DNA of 64,000 nucleotides from Piezodorus guildinii (taxonomy: Eukaryota; Arthropoda; Insecta; Hemiptera; Pentatomidae), in NCBI GenBank assembly GCA_023052935.1, contig CM041297.1, positions 104,833,563-104,897,562 of the forward strand, written 5' to 3'. Position 1 is the first letter of the stretch; each line of letters starts with the position of its first letter. The notes under the pieces were generated by a model, which saw only the letters and a list, made by a program, of their open reading frames with translations, was not told the DNA's origin and searched no databases. Position numbers and translations under genes: made by a program. Below are positions 13,801 through 26,900 of the stretch, one piece after another.

Positions 13801-16800
13801 TTTTATTTTCCCAACCAGGCCATTTATAGAATGTAGAGTTTCAGTAGAGGTATTTTACACCCAGTATACGTGATAGGATGTAGCACATTAAAAATAGAAA
13901 TATATATCTGATATTTAGGTTTTAGGGAGTTTTGCCATAGCAATAATTAGATGAAGGGGTCAGTGAGTGATTTTTTTTTGTTAGGAACCATTGTTCAAGA
14001 CCAATAGCATGCTTACTGTAACAGAGCATACTCAGCAACCATCTTCCCCCTTCCACTCCAATTTTTGGATACTTGCATTATAGAGGCTGGATGTGCCCCA
14101 GGAAAGTCTCCATAGCTCAACAACAGAATAAATAATTATTCTGCCTGGGTTAGACTTCCCATCAGAAAATTTACTTAATACAAAATTAAATTAATAAGAT
14201 GTAGCTTAGGATTCTAAGAAAAAAGGATATTATGATACTAGTCACATTTTATCAGTGACTAATCACAATATAAATGTTTTTTTTTCCAACTTAGGGACCA
14301 ATTCTTTTTTCAAATAGCAATCTAAACAGTTGTTAGCAACAAGTCTATTGCAACAACAATTTCTAATAGTTTAAACTTATAAAAGGAACTAATGTTAAAC
14401 TATAACCATATATAAACACAGGATTAATAAGTCTAAGTCTATTGCTATAGTAAGTAATAATTAAAAAAGCGCTAATTCAATTTATCACATTGTTCCGAAT
14501 TCCTAATTCAAAACATGAAGTATTTAGAATATATTTGTAGAGCAGTATTTTTATTTATTTAAACTCATGCAATAAAATCTAATTTAGGACTAATCCATTT
14601 TCTTCAAGATCTAAAACAAAGCACACTTCTTCAATTAGTACCATAGCTCCAATTTATCAAATATATTCTAAGACCAAGAAGATGTAAGCAAAAGCCCAAA
14701 CATAACTATGTGTACTTTTGTATAAAATAACACAATTTCAATACCTACAAAATTACAAAAATACTTTAATAATAAGAGTATAACTAATATTTATGAATGA
14801 GGCTCTTGGTGAACTAATATTTTTTGTTGGCTACAAACCTTTTAATCCTCGATATAACATACAAACAATGGAACTGATCACAACACATAAATAGGGAAAA
14901 TGAATGTAGGTTTGATTCAAACAAAAAACGTTTCAACAGCCTCCAATAAGTTATGATCTACACATATTAACCCATTCAGTGCTAGAAAGACTAAAATATT
15001 TTTACTTGAAGTTGGGTCTCATTAGGGGAAAATAAGATACCTGATTATTGAGGGGAAATGATTCCTGGAATAGAGATCTGTTCAATGTTTACAATCAGAA
15101 CTCAAGGTTAAAAACACAAAGAAATTATTTAAGATTAAGAAAAATTTAGGATTTTTTTATTTATGAAGCTTCATCAATAATGTGAAGTTTGACAGAGTGC
15201 TGTAGAGACGGGATCTTAAGTTTTTATTTAATTATCAACCTCTCCACCAAAAACTTCTGTGATCTCTTGGAAAAAAAATACCCACAAAGCAGAAATTTGA
15301 AGCCTCATCTCCAATGGCAACATACTGAAGAATTGTACTAGGTAATTTTTTATTTGAACAAAAAATCAAAGGTAATAAAAAATAGCTAAAGCCTTACAGG
15401 AGGCCTTGACTACTAAAAATTTTAATAAAAAAAAAAACAAAAAAAAAAAACTAGATGTTATCCCATGAACAATTACCATACCTGCAGGAAGAGTGAATAA
15501 ACTTGATTAAACAGCTCTGGTTATAAAATAAAAAAATAAAAATGCGAAGAGGATTTTTTGAAACTGTGAGGGTATTATTTCCTTACATTTTCCGTAAATT
15601 AATAATCTTGATTTACAACTAGAGCACAAGAAAGTCAGGGTGACTCTAATAAAATTCATTATCTGTTTAATAAGGATAGTGGATGTTGATCCACTATCCT
15701 TATTAAACAGTTAATGAATTAATCACACAGTTGTGTGAAAGGTATAAGATTGAGTATTTAACCATAATACTCAGAAAATTCCTCATTTCTACTGATGACT
15801 CGATTCCAGCCAGGTGTTACGTTGGAATAAGAAAAACAAAATTATGAATTTGAGTTAAAAAACCATTAAGGTATTTGTATCTGTTATTGCCTCGAAGAGA
15901 GTTATTCAAAACATGAAAATATTAAAAACAAAAAAAACCCTTTTTTTTGTAGCTATAAGTAGACCGATATGGGGAGCCTGTGGCTGAGTGGTTAGCGCAC
16001 TAGCCTGCCACGCTGAAGTTGTGAGTTCGAATCCCAGTCCCAGGAGGACTTTTTTCAAGCATACAAATAAATGGGGATTCACTCACAATCTCCCCCGGGT
16101 ATGTGGGACCCATCAGCTAATAGCCACCCACAAAAATAGGCGTAGGGAGTGATGACCCTATCCTATAAAATGTCATAGAGTATCGCGGTGTGGAATATAA
16201 ACCATACCCCGTGGCCAAGGGTCTCCAAGGCCTGTCGCGCCAACCGAAAAAATAAGTAGACTGATAAACTAAAAAGGAGAAGGGGAAGTTATTGGTGTGT
16301 AGTATATTTTACTGTCTAGGGACGGCCAGAGAGACACCCCGTAGTGAGAAAATAAAAACATTTTGCTGCGAAATAGTTTGAGTTGTAATGCAAACAGTAA
16401 TACAGTGGCTAGTGACACTCGACTGACCAGATGGACTAATTCTGACTGATTTAGAAGAGGAAAAGAGAAAAGGAGTTTGTTTCTCGAGGCGGAAAAAAAG
16501 AACAAGGTGACTTTTTTTTTTTTTTTTTTATAAAATTATAACCTACCTCAGTGGTCAAGGTTCTGAAAGATAGGACAATTTTTTTTTTTTTTTTAAGACA
16601 AACAAAAAAATTTAGGATATAAGAAGAAATAAGTTTTTCCTTTTTTTTTTTTTTTTTTTTTGAAGAATCATTTATATACATTTTTGTTTATGTTACAGCT
16701 AGAAATAAAGTTTTGCATTTTTTTTTTTTTTTTTTTTGTATAAGTATTTTGATCTTGAATTTTTTTCTTATTAATATTAACCTAAAAAATTCACATTAAT

Positions 16801-17930
16801 ATTAACACAAAAAAGTCACACACACAACCCTCGAGCCAGTAGGAATAAACTAAAAAGGTATTACGATGAAGTCATATGACTCCTTGGCTCATGGGATGGG
16901 TGGGTGATTAAAACTAGGAGGTAACGAGTTCTTATCCACCTGTTGTCAATAACTTTCTTTCTTTTTTTTTTTTGTAGATGAAATTTTCATTAAAGATTAG
17001 TTTAAAAGGTTTCACTATTTACTTTTTTTTCTTTTCATTGTGAAAAAATAGCTTGGCGCTCGAGTTAAATTTATGGTGGAACCCGCCCATTTCCACTGAG
17101 AATCTGGGGCATAGTTACGGTAAGGAAAACCTTTTTCATTTATTTATTTTAGCAAATTTTAACCATAACACAGGAATGGTTGAATTTTATTTTGTGGTGG
17201 ATCTAACAACTCTAGTTAACTATAGAAAAATCTGCATGTATGCAATATATGGAGAGGAAAGGATGCAATACCCCTACCACAAAAAAAATCAATGTAATTC
17301 ATTTTCCATACATGTAAAACCAAACCAGATAATTTAATTTTTAGTCTAACAACATAATCTTTCAACATTCACTTCAAAATTCTTTATTAAAAAGAAAACA
17401 AAAAATATTCTGTTAAAATATTAATATACATAAGTTCATAATTATAAACAATGGTTACAAAATCTAATAAAATAAATATACTAGATTTGAACAGATAAAA
17501 AAAAAACAAAAAATCAGTACATCATAAAAGACTGTATTAACCCCCCTCTCCCCTTCCCAAATAAAATAGACATTAAAATGAATGTAATTAAAAATATAAT
17601 ACAAATATTTCAGGTATAAAAATATAATGTTGGGCTTAAAGCACTGAAAGGGTTAAATTATATTAAAATTTTATTTAAAAAATGATCAATTAGAAGTATT
17701 TTTATTTATTCCTGTTAATATTTTAGGTTAAGTACTCACAGTGATACAAGATTCACAAAGAATGCAGGTGCAGTCAGCATGTTGTTTCATGTTTGTATCC
17801 TTATCCTCAAGGCAAATAATGCAAGATGTGTCCACCAGATACTCTTCAACCTAATATATAGTTCTTATCTTCACAATATTCAAACATTTTCAATTTTTTT
17901 TTTGTCTGTTTTCTTTTGCTTTTAATGTTG

Positions 17931-17962
<32 letters not shown>

Positions 17963-20900
17963 GTTTTAATGATCATAAAGAAAGAAGAAATTTAATTATA
18001 GTAAATATATAGAAGCTTTATACTTTACCTTGCTATCATCGATCGGTTCCAATGCAGTTTTATCCAACAATGTGGTCACTTCAAACGCATACAGGCTACG
18101 ATCAGAATCATTTAAATACCTTATCAGCTGGTGATCTTCCTAAAGAAAACATTTTTAATTTTCTTAAGATATCAAGAGTTTAAACTTGAAAAATAGAAAC
18201 GAAAAAGTGAATTTAGAAAATTGTAAAATACTTCACTTTATGTAGACCATCTTGAGTCATGTTCAATAAAAATTTAAAAATATATGTATACATACAAAAC
18301 AGAAAAAAACAAAAAACGTTTTCTACAAAACTTTAAGTAACAATATTTCAGGTTTTATTCCCTCTTTCATCATATCACTTCACTCTGAATGTTCTTCAAT
18401 TTAGTTTTCTACACCAAGCCATATCTAGAGGACACTATCATATCTTGCCACCCGTAAGATTATATTTTTTTCTAATTTTTCTTCTTATTTCAGTTTAAAA
18501 CATCAACCAATAAGAGAAATTTTCATACTTTGTAATTCCCTTCTTTCTTAACTTGATTGATGCATATTCGGCAAGAAAACAATGTTTCATAGCCTTTCAA
18601 CACTTCCTTTACAGTTAGAAGTTACAGAGAACTAAATTTATTAGTCAGTTCCTGAGCGATCCCAAAGGAAAGGAAAGGGTTTGCACGAAAAAGCAACAGA
18701 AAGACTTCAGATTAAATAATTTTCTAAAATGCAAAATAATTTGGGAAATAAAAATAAAATTAATAAAAAACCTAATTAATAATAAAAATTAATATGATGT
18801 AGGAATATTGTACCACCATAGGGCATATTATAGTCTTCTAAAACTGGATGTTTTCATAAATGGAGCAATAGTGTGGCACAAACCAAGCTTTTTTTTTCTG
18901 ACAGTTGGTGTAAAGAGATATTTCAAGTCACCAGTCCACCACTACTTCAGGGATTAACTTACTAAGGGTTAATTTCTTCTAATTTTGACTGGTGATTCAT
19001 TCTAATTCACCTGTTTGATTTAATATGAGCAAATGTAATTAGTTTTTAAAAATATTAAAATAAAATAAATCTCAAGTTTTCGAAAACGACCCATTTTATA
19101 ATCATTTAGTATGTTGGATTGAAGTTGTCCACAAACTACGCAGAAATAATTGTTACCTGGAGATGGCATTGAAGCCGAAATTTATCAATTTTAAAGAGCT
19201 TCAATAAAGAAATAAATAGTGGGGTGAATTGAAAACCTTTTTATTTATCTATATTGTAATATACCCATTTTTTATAATTATAGTGGTTATTAATTTATAT
19301 ATTTGTTGTTGAGTTAGGCAGGCTAACAATAAGGTAAAAGGTAAAATTTGAATACCAGCTCTTATTTGTTTGTTTGTAAACATAACCTCCATTTTGGATG
19401 CAGGGGACATTCCAGGTAAAAACCCAGGTGGAGGAAAGATACCTGATCATGGTCAGTCAGAGTTGGGGTTATGAGCTGATAGGAGTCAGTTTTGAGTGGA
19501 GAGCTGGGGAGGTAGGAGTTGCTGTCTGAATATGAAGAAACATTGTTAGCCTGCCTGCATATTGTTTGTGTTATGTTTGTAAGTGATTATTATAATTAAA
19601 AAGTTAAATAATAAAAATGTGCCTGATTGTCAAGAACCCATACTATACCCTGAGAGATAAATTGAGTTTTAATTAAGTAAATATTATGTGAAATGATTTT
19701 TTCTTAAAAGAATATTATTTTAAAAAATAAGCATATTATATAATTTGGCTCCCAACTAGGTGTGGCTTAATTTGTTAAATATTAAGACCACGACAATCAG
19801 TGCACAATTTATATTTTAATAAGTTTTGTATGTGTTAATTTGTGAGCAAACAATATGGAGGACCAAGGAAATAATAGTTATTCAGATAGGACAGAAAAGA
19901 TTCAGATATTCAAACAATTCATGATGATGATGGAGAAATTAGAACAAAAGGTGGATAAATTTGGAAAAGAAATATTAGAAAACTTTACAAGTGTTACTAC
20001 AGAAATGAAAATTGATCCCCAGAGAAGAACCTCCATTGAAGATGAAGAAAACAAGAATAAAGAACCTATGGACCAAGAGTGTGAAACAGTAACTCCTAAT
20101 TGTACAGAAGAACCTACATCAAAGACTGTACCTTCGGAAGATCCTACTGACCAAGAGTGTGAAACAGAAACAGTAACTCCAATGTGTACAGTAGAACCTA
20201 AATTGATGAGTAATCCCTGTAATGTTATGATTGAAGAGGCCAAGGACTTAATGACTAGCTCTATTGATGTGAAGGAAAGTGTAAATATCAAAGAAGATCA
20301 GATTCATGATGTGAAACCCAGTGACAGCAAGTGCTTAACTTTCAGAACTTTAATAAGTGTCTTAAGCCCCCAAAATAGACCTCCGGTGGTATTTTACAGA
20401 TTAAGTGTTTCAAATAATCCAGAAATAGATTTCTCCATCTCCTATAATTATTTGTCACCGATTGTAAATTTAATTAATCAATACAGGAATGTGCCAACCA
20501 AAACTATTATCGTTTTTATTTTAGACTATGAGTTCTACTTAGGCTATATGGTCTTGGATCATGTTAGGAAAGATCAAACACCATATTATTTTTGGACACG
20601 GCAATCTTTATCCTTTTCCAGGGGATAAAAAGGGATGATTAGCGCTCCCTCCGTTAGATGAGTTAAAAAATGGGCAGTCTGAACAATGTTCAGATTGAAC
20701 CATACTGGTAAAAATTGTAAATATCATGTCATTATTAGAATTGTAAGTTATACAATTTTTAATAGCTGATCTAATTATTTATTAAATTCATTTTTCATGC
20801 TTTTTATTACTCAGTCTTAAATAATGCAGAACCATATCTCATTGGGTCTAGATAAACATAAATGTTTAAATTGTTATTCTGTTATTTCGTAAATCTTTTC

Positions 20901-23900
20901 TTTCTAAATTATTTTTTTTTATGAACAATGATCAGTTAGTAAAAATTAGGTACTAAATGGAAATAAATCTATCATATTATTATTTCACTGTTTTCACCTG
21001 AATTTATTTATATAGTTTATTTTGCAGATGTGATTAGTTTTAATATATTCTTAATTGTATATAGACTTAGTGTATATCATCCTTGTATATTTAGTTTGTA
21101 CATATGTAGTTTTCAAGGTAAAAATGCTGTAATATTTTATATAAACTATTTATATATAAGGTGTTAAAAATATTTAAAAATTGTAACTAAATGGGTTTAT
21201 TGAGTGTGTTTTAAAAAATGATAAATTAAAAAAAAAAAAAAAAAAAATATTTCTTTCCAAAATATTTTTTTTTTTTTTTTACCTAGGATTGGGGAGAAAT
21301 GTAATATACCCATTTTTTATAATTATAGTGGTTATTAATTTATATATTTGTTGTTGAGTTAGGCAGGCTAACAATAAGGTAAAAGGTAAAATTTGAATAC
21401 CAGCTCTTATTTGTTTGTTTGTAAACATAACCTCCATTTTGGATGCAGGGGACATTCCAGGTAAAAACCCAGGTGGAGGAAAGATACCTGATCATGGTCA
21501 GTCAGAGTTGGGGTTATGAGCTGATAGGAGTCAGTTTTGAGTGGAGAGCTGGGGAGGTAGGAGTTGCTGTCTGAATATGAAGAAACATTGTTAGCCTGCC
21601 TGCATATTGTTTGTGTTATGTTTGTAAGTGATTATTATAATTAAAAAGTTAAATAATAAAAATGTGCCTGATTGTCAAGAACCCATACTATACCCTGAGA
21701 GATAAATTGAGTTTTAATTAAGTAAATATTATGTGAAATGATTTTTTCTTAAAAGAATATTATTTTAAAAAATAAGCATATTATAATATATAAACATTAT
21801 TTGTAACCCTGTGGATGACAAACAATATGAATCAAATATTAATGAAAAAAACAACAACATAAGTTACAGGATGGATTAAATCTTCTTTCTTTCACTAGCT
21901 TTCCTTTCAGTGTAGAGATTGCTTTGCCTCAGTATATTCAGTCATTATAATGATAATGATTAAGTACTTTGATCAAAAATCTATTTAATAATTTAATATC
22001 ATCAAGCGCCTGTTTGGGATAATAGGTGTTGGAAAAAGAGATATTTAAATGTGGATAAGGAAGAAGCATGACATATACTGGAAGGAATGGAATTCCAGAA
22101 TGCCGTGAAGGCTTTCCGGAATTTCCGAAAGGCTAAGATCGAAGGATTTAGTTCTGTGGGATAGGATATAAAGGTTGAAGTGGTGCGATCTTGTTTCTAG
22201 CAAGTGGACTGAGGATTTAAATTGAAGAAGACTGTGGATATAGGAAGGATGCTAGGATTTTATTGTTTGGTAGAGGAATGAACTAAGGAAGTACTGTATC
22301 TGCGTGTGGAGGGGAGGAGGCACTTAGAATCAGCGTAGAGAAGGGTCACAAGAGACCGCCTTGAGGTACTGAAAACAAATCTTATTAAACAATTCACGAG
22401 ACACTTGACTTTGTTTTTAGATACCATATAGAGACCACCGAACACCACACATTATGTGCTGAACAGACTGGTAGGAGCTCGAGAGCTAGACCTTTTTATT
22501 AATTTTTATTATAATGAAAAATGATGAACATGTTTTTTTACCCTTTAGCAGTAAACAATAAAAGAACAAGTAAAATACCGTTGCTAAAAACACCAGTTAT
22601 GGTCAATCCAAAAGAACTTAAGTTGAAAATAAAAAAATAATTAATTATAAGTACTCATAAATTTATTTAATTTAATTTATTCATCTTTTATTGCATGGTA
22701 TTACAATAAATTCTGTCCTAATTTGGAATGAAATAAATTAGCAATTTATAAATCAGTAGTCCTTATTAAGTAAGCTTTATTTTATTAAAATATAGACAAC
22801 AATTAGTCAATAAACATTTACTTTACATTATCACCATCTCATAAATATATATATGAATTTGTTTAAAATTAAATACGCCTCCTTCCACTAAGTATAAACT
22901 GAAATATTAGATACAGTGTTCCTTAATGTTTCTTCGGACATAATCACCCACGAAAGTAAAAATTCTTTAATTCTCTGCGCATTCTTTTAATCTAGACCAT
23001 GCTCATTATGAATGTCAAATATGTTATAATCTACACAGTATCATTGGCTTTGACAAAACATAAAAAAGCAATAACCTTAAATTGTTACAAGAAGGGGTTT
23101 GTTAACACACTAGCAAAGTAATACAATTTGTTTTTAAACAGTTTGAATAATTCTTCAAAACATCAACTTTTATTTTTTTAATATCACAATATTCCTAACT
23201 TCCTTAATTAGCATAATATTTTTAAAAAATTACAAGATGGTAGTTATCATAGCTCAAATATCAGGTAACAACTTTCACTTTTTTGATACTTTTTTTTTAG
23301 ATATGCTCTTTTTGGCATAAATAAAAAGGCTTTGTAATCTGAATAAATCTAATCTATTTCCATGAGTGTTTAGATATGAGAAATTCGAGATAAAACTCAA
23401 ATGTAATCAGAGAGCCAGGACCTAAATACTCCGATACATCATAATAAATTCTATTCCAAGAACTAAATAAAATTTTTGGAATAATATTAATCAAGGTATC
23501 TAAAATAAATATTTTGAAAGCTCATATAAAAAAATATATGAATATTAATTATTTAAGATATTTCACCTTTCATTATTCAATATATTCTATTAAATTGTCT
23601 ATAGATCAATATAAGAGACTGATATTTTTATAGGACATTTAAGGGATATTAAGAGGTTCAAGGAAAAATTTCTGAACCCTTTTCATAGTATAAAGAAGGG
23701 GATTCAAAAACTCAAGGCCCTAATATCATCTTAACTTAAAATCTGGGCCTGAGTATGCCAGAATAAAAATTTATTAAAAAAAAAAATTATAAACAACCAA
23801 AGAAATTTAAAAAAAAAAAAAAAAGCTTACCAATACTTTTGCTATGTGGTGATCAAAAACTTCAGCTATTACTATAGGCCCTTTAACTTCACAACCAACT

Positions 23901-26900
23901 TTAATTAAAATTTGGTCCCTCAAATAGTTGACATTATCATACTTGTTCAATTCTAACAGAAACTCAGTAGGATGCTTTAATGACTCTCCAATGAATGTGA
24001 CCTCTAAAGACCATTAAAACAGAATTAATTTAAAACACAATAATACAAAAATATTAAATAATAGAATATGACTAATCAATTACTTAATTTCTTTTGCATT
24101 GCATTCGGTAGAGGAACAGAGAGGTACATAAATGGTTCATAAGTAACAGATATAAATTTACATACAGAGCAAACAACCTAAAACAAAAATTAAAAATAAT
24201 AAATAAACATGTTTATTAATAATTATTATTAATATCAATATATTTTAAAACATAATGATGAAAAAGTCGGATGGGGATGATTTCATAAAATAAAACCACA
24301 CTAATAACAAAAATTATAGAAAGAAATTTCTTTCTCTTTCCGATTATTCATTTTACTTCTTAATTTTAGTTAATCATTTCAATATTATTAATAATACAAA
24401 ATATATTAAAATTAGTTCCAGATATATTTCTTCATCTATATGCTATATTCTTCTAATTATATACCAAATTTTCATAACTTTTATTTATTGTTAGGTTTGT
24501 TACTATAATCATCTTATATAACTATTTCTTCCCAAATTTAATTACTGGTATCTTATAATTTTTACTTTCACTTACCTATATATGAAATATATAGTAAGGG
24601 AAAGTATTGCGATCATGAAAATTTTTGAATTCCTAGTTTTTGACGGAAATACATGTTTAGGGTCTCTTGAGTCCAAATGACAAAGTCCCAAAAAAGGTCT
24701 GCGTGTGTGGTAACTCCGGGCAAAAACGAAAGTCTATAAAACTGAAATTTTATATTTAAGACAACAATAAGTCCAAGATGTTACAGAATCTTTTTCATCA
24801 AAATCAGCTGACCGGGAAATCTACTTTATACCATGCATTTTGCACCTCTTTACGATTTTGATTAGACTCCCTATATTGATGTAAAATTTAATGAGCTTTA
24901 ATATGATGTAGGTTTCATTCTCACTTAAATAGTCTGACAGGGCTTAAAGTATCTTCAATTATGTACATTCGAAAAAATTAACCATTTCATGTTGTTAGCA
25001 TTGATTGAAAACCGCTAAATATATAAGTTGAATGAATTTGATAATAAACTGAAAGTGAAAAGTGCAAAAGTATTTTTTAATGTAATTTTTGTTTCTTTAA
25101 AGATAAGTACCGTATTATATGGGTTGTTTCACATGAAATGTCCGTTTTTAAAGTTTCTGAAACATAAAGAATTTTGCAGGTCTCTGTTTTTTTTCCGAAT
25201 GTTTACATATTTAAAGTAAACAGTTACTAATCATCTACCTTTGTATTATAAACATTAGGCTTCCCAATCAATTACCCACTTTTTAGTATACCTCCAAATA
25301 TGAAAATGGAAACACGCGATTTTCGAGTAATATTTTTGAACGAGTTTAAACTCGGCCATTTAGCAGCTGAGGCCGCTAGAAATATTTGCAAGGCGTTTCA
25401 GGCAAGGGAGTGTAGTGTTAATGAACGGACCATTCGCCGTTGGTTTGCTAAGTTTTCAACTGTGGATACCGATTTGGAAAACTTGCCCCGAGAAGACCTC
25501 CGTCCGTAATAGACAACGATGTCCTCAAACATACAGCAGGAGAAACTCCTACCAAACAGTTAAAGGACTCTCAGCACAACTAAATGCTAGTGCATCTACC
25601 GTTTCCAGACATTTAAAGTATATTGGGAAAGTAAAAAAGCTCGATACATGGGTACCACCTCATGATCTCACTGAGCGGCATGTCTCAAAACATATCGAAC
25701 CAAAATTGAAAGAACTGGGCTATGATGTTCATCCACACCCACCATATTCTCCCGACTTGTCTCCAACATATTACCACCTGTTCAGGAATTTAAACAACTT
25801 CGTCAAAGGAAAACTTTTTGAAAATGATGATCAAGTGAAAAGTGCGTTTTCAGATTTTGTTTCACTTCAAAGCTCAGAGTTTTTCAGTTCGGGGATAAAA
25901 AATTTGGTGTCACGTTGGGAAAAATGTGTAGAAAAAGAAGGTAAATCCTTCAAATAAAATTATCTTGTTTTCATATTGTATTTTTAATAAAAATCCTTTA
26001 CCTTGAAAAAGGGCATTTCATGTGACACAACCCAATAGTTTTGGGGAAATACTGCGGATGGCGGACAAACGGATTTTTTGTATTCGTTATTCGGATTCTA
26101 TGTATCTTGAAACGTAAGCCCACAAATTTCGAAGTGAGATCATTTTTTTTCTTTTTTTTTTTTTTTTTTGTTAATTACAAAGGTTCATTATTGAAAATAA
26201 TAAACCAAAAAATTAATAAATAAAATAAAGACGATACACCTACAGTGCTTTTAAACTGGCCCTGAAAAGTATTTACAACAACACTTTTATTTTCTGCCAA
26301 ATGTTTCTGCCAGTGTGAATCTGCTTCAACTTCAGACGTCTTGTCATAGGTAATATCAGCCAGGTTAGGAGAGAGGAGTGAACTGGTTATATCATCTTCA
26401 GAACTGTCTTCCTTACAGCTCCCCTTTCTTTCGCATTCCATTCTATTAAAAAAAGTAAATAAATAAAAAAAAGGTAAGTATTATCAATCATGCATACATC
26501 CACAGGGAATAAAACTTCATTCAGCCATGAAGAAATTCACCAAGCAAAGCAGATACAGTATTAAAGGAGTGTAAGGGAATATAAGGAGGGACTAAGGGCC
26601 ACAAAACGAAGAATAAAATGTAATGTTTGGTTCCTTAAAGTATTTAGATTTTTTAATCTGAAAATTATTCTCGAAATATGGAGAGGAGGATCAACCGAAA
26701 GCAGTCATTTTTTTGTGTAGGTTCATACTTAAAATTGTTATATTTATAAATAATTAACTTGTTAGTAGACCAAAACAAGGTTTGTTAAGAGAGCCAAAAC
26801 ATTTATATAATAATTAGTAATAAACAGTTAACTCACTATGATATTGTTTTATTCTGACCCATCTCACAATCCAATTTATGAAAAATCCATGGTCAAAAAT

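Larger units (their letters stand above)
12959..13993. mobile_element. hAT-like element remnant carrying SINE and LINE pieces
   Basis: The left end CAGTGGTTCCCAAC and right end GTTAGGAACCATTG are imperfect inverted repeats of the common hAT terminus. Flanks TTCTAGAC (12951-12958) and TTCAAGAC (13994-14001) fit an 8-bp target duplication with one mismatch. The interior holds a family A SINE tail and a LINE fragment rather than a transposase. Confidence 0.65.
19255..21785 (+). mobile_element. complete non-autonomous LTR retrotransposon, copy 1
   Basis: Two 486-bp direct repeats (19255-19740 and 21300-21785) begin TGTAATATACCC and end CATATTATA; I saw no difference between them. The insertion is flanked by ATAT on each side (19251-19254, 21786-21789). 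A primer-binding-like TGGCTCCCAACTAGG starts 5 bases after the left LTR, and a purine tract GGATTGGGGAGAAA precedes the right LTR. The 1.56-kb interior encodes one 257-residue protein and no reverse transcriptase or integrase, so the element depends on another for mobilisation. It sits in USP intron 9; near-identical LTRs imply a recent insertion. Confidence 0.9.

Noticed and set aside
15972..16045. A functional tRNA gene
   Set aside because: A and B boxes are present, but the acceptor and anticodon stems do not pair and a SINE body follows; a second copy with the same body exists at 33958.
16451..16681. Lysine-rich antisense frame
   Set aside because: It is the translation of poly(T) runs in an intron.
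19902..20291. 129-codon antisense frame in the LTR element (also 63196-63585)
   Set aside because: It is the mirror of the sense frame; codon bias and conservation fit the plus strand.
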